A DNA stretch of 64,000 nucleotides from Sabellastarte sp. h YS-2021 (taxonomy: Eukaryota; Annelida; Polychaeta; Sabellida; Sabellidae), in the NCBI GenBank assembly GCA_964017235.1, contig OZ024938.1:63355816-63419815 (forward strand), read 5' to 3'. How positions within the stretch are numbered: position 1 is the stretch's first letter; each line of letters begins with the position of its first letter. Below are positions 1 through 12,100 of this stretch, in pieces. The notes beneath the pieces were generated by a model. The model saw only the letters and a program-made list of their open reading frames with translations. It was not told the origin of the DNA and made no database searches. Both the position numbers and the translations under genes were made by a program.

Positions 1-453
1 TTACAAACTTCCAAATCATGGAATAAGAAATCTGAAATTCACCATAGCTTGCGGCAAATTTTTGACACATTTATGACTATTGTGATTACATTAAGACTCT
101 TACTCTCCCCTGATGCAAAAAATCAACATAAATTTGCATAATTTTGTCTGGGTTTTAAGTGTGCCCACCAGTGGTGAATTCTATTCTATGCACTATTGCA
201 AAATTCATCAATACATTGGCATAGCAACGGTCGTTACCACGGAGACACTTCCTTAATAAGGAACTATAAATTTCACTTTTTTTACACAAGTTGGGAAATT
301 TATTAGCTGACATAGAACAAAACATACTTTGTTACCACAATAGCTTGTTCTAATTTTGAAATGGCTACAGGTTAGTGTAATGATATTTGAAGAAAAAAAT
401 TGACATATGGGGCAAAATATTTGAAGAATATACAGTATCCATTGAAATACTAC

Positions 454-474
454 CTCGGCACCAGATTCAGCATC
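454..474 (-). CDS. Possible 21-nt micro-exon (DAESGAE) of the DNHD1-like gene
   Basis: Acceptor TTGTCCAG, exon encoding DAESGAE, donor GTAGTA. Phase 0-0 as needed after exon 41, and the local sequence is richer in GC than its AT-rich surroundings. Such a short match can arise by chance. The position falls in the variable region after the AAA2 P-loop strand. Confidence 0.4.
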
Positions 475-554
475 CTGGACAATCTAAGAGAGAAGTGGCA
501 TGCAATGAATTATAAATAAATGAAATCTTAATATCTTCATATTTCTACCATATA

Positions 555-612
555 CCTCAATATGAAGTTAAAAAAAAAAAAAAAAAAAAAAAACAACAAA
601 AAAACCAAAACA
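555..612. repeat. A-rich simple tract
   Basis: An A run of about 24 followed by AACAAAAAAACC-type A/C-rich sequence. Simple repeat or tail of an old retroposon; no clear element upstream. Confidence 0.6.
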
Positions 613-1267
613 ACAAAAACAAATCCAGTATTTACAAAGAATTTCAACAGTAGACTGAACTACTACACAGTTTTTTTGTACACAGAACTATTCACATAAC
701 ACAGGTTTATATTTATAATAATAATATCTGCTTCTAGATAAACTGAACAAACAAGCAGCTGCAGCATTTGCAGAGTGCCGCTCTCTGCCACATATATCAA
801 CGACAGACCTGTATATCAATGGTGGACCTTGCAGTCAACATGATATAATTGAGAACATATTTCCATATACTCAGAGTGTAACCAAGAGCTGCTTGTCGGA
901 TGGTATTTTGGCTTCAAGAGTTTGATTCAGAGAAAACTCAAGGGACCTTATTTAGTTATTATTCAACCTTTAAAAGACCTTGTCTGTTGTTATCACGTGA
1001 CAACCAAGTGCAATGTCTGTGAAGTAACAGTCAATGAAGTTGTACAGCTATTTTTACTCTCTGACAACCTTATATAATCAAAACCCTTGGTATATAAGAA
1101 GGTGTTGTTAATAATATGATATACTTGCGTGTTATGGACGAGGAGGAACACTATAGGTGGGTGCTTTAGTAGTGGCTGTCTGTACACTCTTGTACCCTGG
1201 ATTTCTTTTGGAAATCCAGGTTCTTTTTTGTTCAATTCATCACATAATTAAACTCATTTTTTTTGTG

Positions 1268-1321
1268 TGGGGTGTGTGTGTGTGGTGGTGGTGGTGGGGG
1301 GGGGGGGGGGGGGGGGGGGGG
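1268..1321 (+). repeat. TG/TGG microsatellite followed by 26-base G run
   Basis: GTGTGTG, then five GGT/GTG-type triplets, then 26 consecutive G at 1296-1321. A likely replication- and sequencing-difficult tract with strong G-quadruplex potential on the plus strand (C run in the transcript). Length may be unreliable. Confidence 0.9.
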
Positions 1322-2434
1322 CTGGAGGCTGGAGAGTATTTTGCTTGATAACTGAATTTCAGTTCAAACTTACATAGGACTTACATAGGACTGAAATTGA
1401 GTTGGAGTCTGAGTTCCTAAGAATGACTGGTTGAGATCTTTTATGAAACTCAAATTTTATATTTTTTAAGTAACATACTATCCAAGTGTAGGCGAAAAAA
1501 CAAATTTGAGTTTCAAACTGAAAAATACGGTTGAACCCTAAATGATAAGGGTAATGGGTTTATGATTTCCAGTGAATACCACCCTGGTATTATAACTCTA
1601 GATATAGCCAGGATAACAGTGTACAATTAACTGGATAAGGCTGGCTCTATAAAGGAAGTGATATTTATTCCTATTTAAAACGTAAAAGAGAATTCTACTT
1701 TGGAAGAGTTCTTCTTAAATGGGTTTTACTGCTTATATATTTCATCATAATTATTTCTATACCTCTGTGTTGTAATCCAACTAACAGATAAACAGAAAGA
1801 AAAACAGATACACCTGCTAAAATATATCATATTCTTCCTTGACAGAAGTGAAATATAATAATAGCTGTACTGCTTCTAGCTTCTAGAACATTCTAAGCTT
1901 TTCTTGTCACATAAGGTACACACACGTTTGAAACCGAAAATAACAAACACTATAAAAAGCCGCCAATAATGCCTACAGATTCTATTTCATTCTAGGTATT
2001 TCTAGAAAAGTAATTCTCTCTATAAATACATTACAATATTCACAGATACCAAATGCACTATTACAATAAATAAACAAAAATATTTACAGGAGCTACAGAG
2101 TAGTAAACATGCCAAGTTCCAGTGCAATGTATACAGTTAATAAATGCAGCTTCAATGAATGAATTTGATCAAAAGGAGAAAACAATGTGACTTTGTAAAT
2201 ATATGTATCTCCATGCTCTATGATGGATTTTTGTAATACACTTTGGCCTTGACCTTTTTAATTTTGGAACGTTTTGGATTCCAGTGACACATTTCCTTCT
2301 GGCTCTGTAATGTAACATACATATTTATGAAAATTTTAAGCCCGCCCTCACTTGACGTTTTTAGTTTCTATCATCATGTATGTGTATTTTAGAATGATTT
2401 AAATGCCCACACATTCCGTTTCTCCATACATATT

Positions 2435-2935
2435 ATCATGACAGTGGTATTTATATTTTTCAATGCTTTAATTCAATCACCTTGAGTTGCTGGTTATACT
2501 AGAAATGTACGTCAATGAGGTTTTCTGTCAAATATTTTTGAATTTATGATCAACTTGAGTTTCTGATTTTATTATCAGAGATTTTGGAAGGATTTTTCAA
2601 AAATATCCTCGCTTTTACAGCAAATGACAAGTTGTTCTTTGACATTATCATGACTTGTATTTTTGAAAATTTCCGATGACCCTTCTTTGAAGTCTGTGGT
2701 CACATTTTACCAAGTATTTTGAAATGTTTTTGAATCACCTGAAGTTTATTATTGTATTATCAGATTATTTTGGAATGTCTTTGAAATCTCCTCACTTTGA
2801 CAATTGAAGGATTTTTTTTTTGTGCATTATCATGACTTATACTTTTGAAGCTTTATGACTTCCCCTATTATTAATTTATGGTTATATTTTGGAATGTTTT
2901 TGAATCACCTTAAGTTTCTGATTGTACTGGAATGC
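2435..2935 (-). repeat. Degenerate tandem repeat overlapping exon 41 donor
   Basis: Repeated words TTATCATGACTT, TTTTGAATCACCT(T/G)AAGTTT and ATTTTGGAATGT recur at about 2445-2520, 2533-2592, 2640-2790 and 2826-2935. The last copy contains the end of exon 41 and its donor; the others are decayed versions lying in the intron. Confidence 0.65.
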
Positions 2936-3100
2936 CAGTGATGTCTCTGGAATCAGTTCATCGTCCACTTTCTCTTCCTTTGTATGTAACTTGGTCAGCA
3001 CCTCACTCAGGATCTTGTATAGGGTCGTCTTGCCCGATCCAGACATGCCCGCTAGAATGATGCCTTGCTTCAACTCCATTGCTGTGTACAGACTCAACAC
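2909..3100 (-). CDS. DNHD1-like exon 41 (AAA2 P-loop)
   Basis: Residues 2084-2147: VLSLYTAMELKQGIILAG, then Walker A GMSGSGKTT (3023-3049), then LYKILSEVLTKLHTKEEKV and LAFQYNQKLK. Canonical AAA2 reads ..R.G.ML.GP.GSGKT; the motif is intact. Acceptor TTGTTTCAG, donor GTGATT. The last ~30 nt and donor are part of a degenerate tandem repeat covering about 2435-2935. Confidence 0.93.
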
Positions 3101-6100
3101 CTGAAACAAATGGCTCACAAGATCAGGGAGAGTCCGATATCCAAGATTTCAGTGTCCACGTCAAGGATTCAAAACACACCCTGTATGGCATGAAATTGAT
3201 CAAAAAAGGTTCACATTCGATAACATTATTAGAATTAATTTTTAGAATTTATTTTAAAAAAGTACATTTTTTTACTTGTAAAATAAGAAAAATCAGAATC
3301 AAGATGAGGACATTGTTTGGAGAATACTTGCAAAACTGTCTGGCAAAGAAATGAGAGAAGAGTACATTTTCCAAATTTTGTACTTTGAATTAGTCTAAGA
3401 GTAGTAAGGTTTGTACTCCAATACTTTATTACCATATATATTACTTCTACTTTTCACCAAGTACTATTTTTGGTAATAGATACAACAAAATAGCATCAGA
3501 GATGCCCGTACCCCACAGCCTGGGGAAATAGTTTTCAACACCATAAGATATAGAAGTAGTGAAACAGTACACAGATTGGGATACTTTCAGAGCAGTGTCA
3601 GTGTCCAAATAATGATTAAGTAGAGAAAATAACATCTATCAGAAAGAAACTGCATGTAACGATAAAGTATTAAAACAAGACAATTCAGTAAACTAAAAAT
3701 TAAGAAGCTTTAAGACTTCTCCCATTTTGATATTCATTTGTATGGTCGAATTATGGTTTGAATGTTTTGAATATTACCCAAACATACAGATGTGGCAATA
3801 CATGCTTTTATGTGGAGATGGGGCAAAACCTGTGGCTCACTTGATGCAATACCATCTGTTACCATGGGAAGTTGCAAGATATGACTTTAACAGTGCTCAC
3901 TCTACATCAAAAGACACCCAAAGGTGCAACAACCAAGATTCAAGTAAAAAGATACAAGAGAGATATAAGAGAGATAAAATAGCATCAGATATGCAAGATC
4001 AAAGGTCAAATCCAGGTCACAGCATGACGTTGCATACCTATAACCCCCAACCAATGTCCCTACCAAATATCAACTTCCCACACCATATGTTTTCCGAAAT
4101 ATAGCCCAGACAAGGCATTATAGGTCAAAGTCACTACAGCAAAGTCAAAGGTCAAATCAAGGTCACACCATGATTTTTTACATATACACAACCTAGCCAA
4201 TGTCCCTACCCAGTATCAACTTCCTACACCTTACAGTTACCGAGATATAGCCTGAACAAGATTTTATAGGTCAAGGTCACTACAGCAAGGTCAAAGGTCA
4301 AATCAAGGTCATGCCATAATGTTGCATACCTACACCGCCTAACCAATGTCCCTACCAAGTATCAACTTCCTACACCTTATGGTTGCCCAGATATAGCCTG
4401 GACAAGATTTTATAGGTGAAGGTCACTACAGCAAGGTCAAAGATCAAATCAAGGTCACGCCATAACGTTGCACACCTACAACCCCTAACCAATGTCCCTA
4501 CCAAGTATCAACATCCTACACCTTACGGTTTCCGAGAATAGCCCGGACAAGTTTTTATAGGTCAAGGTCACTACGGCAAGGTCAAAGGTCAAATCAAGGT
4601 CACACCATGACGTTGCACAGCTACAACCCCTAACCAATGTCCCTACCAAGTATCAAAACTACACCTTACGGTTTCCGAGATACAGGCTGGACAAACTTTT
4701 CCCCCCGCCTGCCCGCCCAGCCACCCATCCGGACACCATGGGTGAAAACAATACCCTGACAGCCCTTAAGGGCTGTGGGGTAAAAATGTTTCAATTTCCC
4801 CAGAAAATTAACAAAAATTGGCCCACTTTATATCAATTTTGATGCTAATATTTTGAAAATTGCCAATGTGTGGGTGGAAAAGAGTATAGCCAATGTACAC
4901 ATTTTTGATATAGTCACACTTTTGATCATTTGAGCTATAAGCACAAAACCTCGCTTTTGGATGATGTTTTCATAATATTTTAGAATCAATATGCAGAGAC
5001 ACTGAACCAGAGAATTTGGGGATTTAATTTTGTTATAAAAAAATCTGATAATTTTGTTTATTTTGATATTCATCACTGTCCGTTTATGTTCTCATATCAA
5101 AAACCTGTCCATCGCGGATATCTTTATATTGATGTTTTGCTCCAAACTATGCTTTACCCTTTATTCTAAAATTGTAGGCTGCACAGTGACCTTGGACACG
5201 TCTTTCGCGCAGTTCAGAAATCGCGAATATAGAACGGTAAATAAAGTAACGCTGTTGAATTCTACATACATCGTCCCTTCGCGTACAAAGGTAAACATAC
5301 AACTCGCGGTAAAATAAGTGGTTAAATATTCATAAGATTGTCATTTCTTACTTGATTTTAACAAATAACATATCATTTTAAAGCTCACAACAAATTGAAA
5401 ACATCTACAATGACAATCTCTCAATATTTTTCAACAAATTCTATGAAAATGGAGTAGCAAGAAATATTTAATTTTTACCCAAGATATCACCACGTATGTT
5501 TCACTGATGGAACAGCCAACATGGTGTTGGATTTGTTTGAATTTTGTGTAAGATTTATCCCTTCATTTTGACCAAATATTAATGTAACCATTTTAGAATA
5601 GGAATAAAAGACAAATTCTCGTGCTTTATGATGGTTTTAAACTATCGATCGGCTGCATTAAAGCACTCAGCCCTTTGGGCTTCGTGACTTTAATATTCAG
5701 CCGATCGATAGTTTAAAACCATCATAAAGCACTCAAATATGTCTTTTATTCCTATAACGAAGCACTTGAGTGAACATTTAAAAGCTAGCTACTAATTAAG
5801 AATGAATTCCACGCTCAATTCTTTGCTGTGTATTAGGGCTGCAATATTCACTGCCCCAAATCTGAGTACGTTACCTTGAGTATGAAGGCATCATTGGCTT
5901 GCAGATTATTTTGCGTCATCTGATCTTGTATGGCTTTTACCAATTTGGGACTGTAGGCATCGATACCTGACCGTGGTCTGGTATTACTTGGGAAGATATC
6001 CCTGAAATAAAATAAATTTAAACAAATAGCCAAATTAATGATGTTTCAAAATGTTTCAAAATATTACCTCAAATATTTTTAAAGCTTATTTCAGTTAAGC

Positions 6101-9100
6101 ATGGGGCGGGAAGAGTCCATACATAGTATGTATAAAGAATTAGAAAATAACCACAAACATTCTTTGGTAAATAACCAACAGTACAATGCTTTTAAAAAGT
6201 AAGTAAGAAGCATTTATAAAGCACCGAAATTGATGTAAACATCCTCTAAGGCACTGATGTCCAAAAAGGGATAGTCCAGATCTAAAAATGAGGTCAGTAT
6301 CCATATTAGCGTCCAATAGGGGAGATAGGCTATGGTGGAGGATAGGCTAATCTGAAAAGATACGTTTTCAACTGTTTTCTAAATCCAGATATACTTTCCA
6401 TGGTTTTAATGACCTGAAGGAGCTTATTCTATTCTATGGGAGCAGCTACTGTGAAGCTGCACAACCTTAAGCATTTATGTGGTTTACACGAGGAAACTGA
6501 GTGGCGAATGCTCTGTGTGAGTATAACAGCATATAAGTGTTACAATATCAAGTCATATAGCTGCCAATACCTTTTTAACAAGAAAGAATAAATGAAATGA
6601 TCACTGTAACTGGCTGCAGTTGTCTAATAGGATATTGGATTTCAGAAGGTCCCGGGTTCAATCCCCAACCTGATTATGTTTTAACCAGTAACCTTACATA
6701 TTGCCCCATTTGCACTACAGATGGTATGCCCAGCGGTGAAAAGTTTTACTCGGCGGCAGAACTGTCTCCCACGACGTCTCATGTCTTCCAAGACTTGGTG
6801 TATCTATTAGGTATGATACGCATGGCCACTGATGAGATACAGTGCGTAATCGTCAGTAACAGTAGCGCAAGAGTAGTTCAAACGTCCATTACCGAGAGAC
6901 AACCTCCACTTACCTTATACAGCCAAACTACAGAGTTACTGTATGAAAAATTTATCTGTGGAAGGTCACTAAGATGGACTGACAGGGACTGACGGACACG
7001 GATATATTGATGGTGGTAGGGCTGACAGGGGAAGGCCTTCAGAGGTGGAAATTTTAGCACAACCCAAACTTGCAAGGGACACTCAAGTATTGGAATGGTG
7101 GGCCAGTGTCTCACAACTTTGCATATGGACATCAGATGACAGATGAAGGACGGGGGCATTTTGCCCAACGCCTACTACTGCAGGGTATACTGCCTGTAGT
7201 GTGAAAAGGGTATTAGGGATTACTTTTGTATCCAGAGTATTTAATGTCCTTACACCTCGGTCACACCTTACCACAATCTACAAACGACTGTTTCACTGGT
7301 TAATTAATTTTATATAAATGTGTCCCTCTTTATAATATATAAATTATTACCAACAAGAGGGTAGGAACACCTGTGACAGCCTGAGTTGTCGAATGCTACA
7401 AGAACCATATATCAGTACCTGTCATATGGACCACCAGGTTTATAGAATGACTTAAGACAACCTTATATCTGGGTGCACTTACTTGATGATGTTTTCCAGT
7501 GTGTTGGAATCATCAAAACAGGTCATTTTGGGCAGCAACACAGATTTCAGGGCAGTTATGATGGAAACCATTTCGCATTCTTCCAGCTCTGGGGATTCCA
7601 GGATCTGCTTCAATTCTGGATTTCATAAAAAAGAAACCATTTATTTCACATATTCCATATTAATTTGCAAATAAATGCCAATTAGACCTTTACCACAAGG
7701 CATTACATGCCAGCCATATTTGCCATAAAAAACTAAAGTTTCATTTTTTTTAATACATCAATAAACACAACTGATGACATGACTATACAGCACAAGATAT
7801 ACCAGGCACAAAGTGTGTACATCAGTTGTATAGAAGTCAAATGCAAACTTGTAAAGTCAACTTTAGGTTGGATATTGATATCCAAAATGCATATCAGTTC
7901 TCATACTTTTACTCAAAGAGCATCATTCACATTACAGATCAAATAAAAGCTTATTTTTGATTATTATCATTATTATTGGCTCTACTACCAAACAGTTTGG
8001 TTTCAGTTTTGCCTTTGATGCTTCCACTGTTTGGAATTCGATCCCTGAAGACATCTGTGCATCACCCACTGTTGCCTCTTTTAGAAAGAAGCTCAAAACC
8101 TATCTCTATGCAAAGGCTTATCCTCCTTAGCTCATTTTCTCTTATGGCTTCTCCGTGGTGCCGACCTACTTCTGTCCCTGGACTTTGAATTTGCATATTG
8201 CTATTGTCTTGTTGCGCCTTAGAGTCCACTACTCAGTGGAGATTAAGTGCTATAAAAGTCAAATTAGAATTAGAATTACCTCAATTTAACTGTTTCAGGT
8301 TTGCATCCCGATCACTCCAAAAATACAGTCTCCCATGTGTTCTAACTGATCTTACAACCTATCTTATTACTTTGGAAGGTGGTCATCCCATTTTTCAACC
8401 ATACAAGTGAACATTTCCCTCTTGACTGCTCATGTCCAATCTTTATGCTTAGTTAGGCTCAATCCTCTAGTTTTCAGTCATACAACCTACTTTTTGATAT
8501 AACCTAACTTGTTTACTCTGGTCATGATACGACCAATCTAATTAAGTAATCAACTAATCTAAACCAAAATGGACTGTGATGGACAGAATCATGTCACAGG
8601 ACATACCTTTAGTGTCATAAAGTACAAAACAAGCTTAATTGTAAATTCACATTCTTCTCGTTTTCTTTTTTTTTCACGGCGACTGATCTCAACACAAGAC
8701 CAAAATCAGCAAGGTCTCACAGTAGGTTGCATAATTTAATTGGGTGCATTAGCAGTATATGAACTCACCAAACGTGGTGTTTGCACGCTTCTGTCGTGAC
8801 AGGAGGTTCCGGTGCTGATGGTCCATGAAGGAGTGGAGTTTTTCACAAGCCTGAGTCATCACCATGTGCAACGTCTTGAGACCAAAGTCATATAACTCAT
8901 GCCTGGGTAGCTGTATAGTAATTAAAAAACAAAGAACTTTGTCTCAAATCTTCAAATAGAAACTCATGTCTGATAGAAATGCCCACTGTTTCCTAGTGGA
9001 TACCACACTCACCTAGAAACACAGAGGACCTAGGTTTGATCACACGTACAGGCAGATACATAGTGGTTCAGACACCTACTTAAAATGGTGGTCCTCTGTC

Positions 9101-12100
9101 CCTCGGTCATGTTCCTTATAGCAAATAGCAGGCTACAGAACCTCGGGGATCATGATAAATGGTTATCCCTGAGACTCTGTTTTTCATTATGGGAACATCC
9201 GTTACTCTAGCTATGGTATACTTTTGCAGTGTGGATTGAGCAATTTAGTACTTCTGTGGCATGTCAAATATGCCATTTAGGTTTATCGTTAATACCAACT
9301 AGGAAGTGAAATGTCAATTTTACAAAAAATATTAGACAAATTAAAAGATATTTTATCACCAAAACCACAACTATAACAGGAAATTAACAGGTATATATCT
9401 AGTTGTTCAACTTTCAAAGAAATTTAGAGTACAGACAAAGTCAAATCTCTGTATTCAAACATGAAATTACAAGGTCAGAAATAGCCAAGGAGTAAATAGC
9501 CACACAATAGATGAGAACACATCTAAGCATGTATCTTTACCTGTGTAGTTATCAAGTCCAAGAACATGTTGAGTTTGTCCGCATACAGCTTGTGTTTCTG
9601 GAAACCATTGCTATACAGCGTGGCCTGAATCACCATCTTCCTCTCAGGTATCACCAGCGCACAGGTACGCATGCACATCTGGTCAAATACATGAAACCGT
9701 TGTCATGGTTATTTATATTTACAGCGAAATGAATAATATCTTAAAACATCTATTATCAATACACTGGTATGCATTACATATTTGTCATGGTTACTTATAT
9801 TTATGGTAGAATAGATATCATCTGTGTGTCTCTCATCAAAACATAGATATGAATGTACATCTACAACATCAAGCTGAAAAGTAATCTTGGTTATTCAGAG
9901 TAAAAGATGTACTGTCTGAAAATCATGCAAATATTTGACTTTCATGAACACAGTTATGTCATTCAAAATACATTTTCTCAATTTTTTTAAATAATCGTAT
10001 GTTTACACTGTCAATAAAATCAGAGTTATTGTTGTGTACATTTGAAGCTCAGTTGTATAAAAAATAAATGTCTAGAACACACCTATATTCTGCTAAAGCT
10101 TAAATTGTTACACTGAAAAACATCTCCAAATCAAAAAAGAAAGAAATATATAACCAGGTTATAAACCACCGCAAACGCGCCTTCACATATCTTAAAATAA
10201 TTGCATTTTTCAGCAAAATGCAACCATACAAAAAACTTTTACATCTTCAACCAGTATGATAGTTTTTTAGTTTACTTATGGTCCATCAAACTTTCTTCTA
10301 TTGCTTGCCATGATGATACCAATTTGTCTGTAAAACTCACCTTGATGTTTTCTGGGATGTGGCGGATGTCTCTGTTGACTGTATTCATTGTCATGAAGCA
10401 GCCGTAGTTTGCATTGGCTTTGATCAGCTTGCCGTTGAACAGAACGTTACCAATGTAACGAGGCTTGTATGGCACATAGTCAGGAACTAGGTCATCAAAG
10501 TTCCTCTTGGGTTGTCTCCTCCAGGTCACATGTTCTGTGGGTGATAATAGGGGATCTTCAACAACTTTTATTCTAGTTTGACTTTTACAGCGCTTAATCT
10601 CCAATGAGTAGTGGACTCTAAGGAGCAACAAGACAATAGCAATATGCAAATTCAAAGTCCAGGGACAGAAGTATGTCGGCACCACGGAGTAGCCATAACA
10701 GAAAATGAGCTAAGGAGGATAAATTTAAGCCTTTGTGTAGAGATAGGTTTTGAGCTTCTTTCTAAAAGAGGCAATAGTGGGTGATGCACGGATGTCTTCA
10801 GGAAGTGAATTTATGGGAATCGGCAAAGGATAATTCACATAATCAATTATTTTTTATTAATTTATGATCAAAGGTGATTTTCAGATTGCACTTGTTTGCC
10901 TTCATGGTTGAAGTAGCGATAACTGCATCTTTTCAACATACTACAGTTTCCGTTTCCAATATTACAGACTTCAACGTACCTTTAATAACTTTAGTAAAAA
11001 CCAATTTACTGGTAATTTGTCAGGAAAGAACAACATCATCGTCCAACTGTGTAATATTGTGAATTAATTGTCCTTTTGTATATTTACCTACATCTTATAA
11101 ATATGTGTAGTTTAAAGGACTCACAACATTCAAACATTTTATATTCTTTAGAAACAGTTACAGATTGACTGAAGCACCTCTGTTATCCAACTATCTGTTG
11201 TCAGACTCCTCAAATTCCACGCATTACTTCGGCTAAGGAGGTTATGTTTTTCGGGTGCGTTTATTTGTCTGTCAGTGTTTACAATTATTCCAAAACTAAT
11301 GAACATGTCTTTATTGTCTTATACGTTTTGACTCCCTTCACTCTGATGTGGCACCTTTACCACTTAATGCGTTCAGATTATTACCATAAAACAGCGGTGG
11401 AGGTCGGATGGATTTGTACAGTTCAGACTCTTTGATCTCAATCTCCTTCTCAATGGAATGTCTTCTCTCCCTCTCTTTCACCCACGACTCCTCAAAATAC
11501 GTGCTCAATCCTTCCTCCTGAAACGTCAATACAACTTCTACTAAAATAACTCCAGTTTCCTTAAAGCTGACTACCAATGCTCCCACTTCAACTTTTTATT
11601 TGGTGTTCACATCTCAGGGGTACCTTTGTATCAGTTATATATTGTGTTAGAAGATCAGATGAAATCAGTATGTAGAGCTGGTCAAAGTTCTGTACTTTAA
11701 ACTAGCGGTCGGAACGGTTCTGAAAACAAAAACCAGTTTCCAGGGCTTTGAATCCAAATGAAATCAGGGATTTCGAAAGTGTGAGAAAACTGTGAGAAAC
11801 TGATATGGTGAGAAATATATGCAAGCATACATGAGCTATATTGTCAGTTTCCAGGGCTTTGAATCCAAATGAAATCAGGGATTTCGAAAGTGTGAGAAAA
11901 CTGTGAGAAACTGATATGGTGAGAAATATATGCAAGCATACATGAGCTATATTGTCAGAGGAAATATGCATTCGCAAGATATTTTAAAGTGTACAAACTT
12001 TGTTTACTATGAATATAAAGTAAACATGTAAGACATTTCCTCAAATTTATATGTTCTTTATTGTTTTGATGAAGTATTAACCAGTAGAAAGCCTAATATA

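Larger units (their letters stand above)
475..2434. other. Intron sequence, no gene recognised
   Basis: AT-rich sequence downstream of exon 41 with simple tracts only. A TTCTAGAACATTC heat-shock-element-like word occurs near 1881-1893, with no obvious promoter context. I saw no additional AAA2 exon here apart from the 21-nt candidate. Confidence 0.5.

Noticed and set aside
2725-2745. Alternative donor GTGATTC near 2732 for exon 41
   Set aside because: It lies in a decayed repeat copy; reading through from 2909 to it meets stops, and the copy at 2909 is the one continuous with the AAA2 frame.
3727-4104. 125-codon plus-strand ORF
   Set aside because: Runs from unique sequence into the ~146-bp repeat units of a non-coding element; no family resemblance, and composition follows the repeat.
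6878-7168. 96-codon minus-strand ORF and its neighbour at 7083-7274
   Set aside because: Overlapping ORFs in intron sequence with no dynein similarity and no phase-compatible splice sites; adjoining exons 39 and 40 already join in phase.
10272-10685. 137-codon minus-strand ORF as an independent gene
   Set aside because: Its second half is exon 36 of the dynein-like gene and its first half is retrotransposon 3' UTR and intron; the splice acceptor at 10535 explains the exon part.
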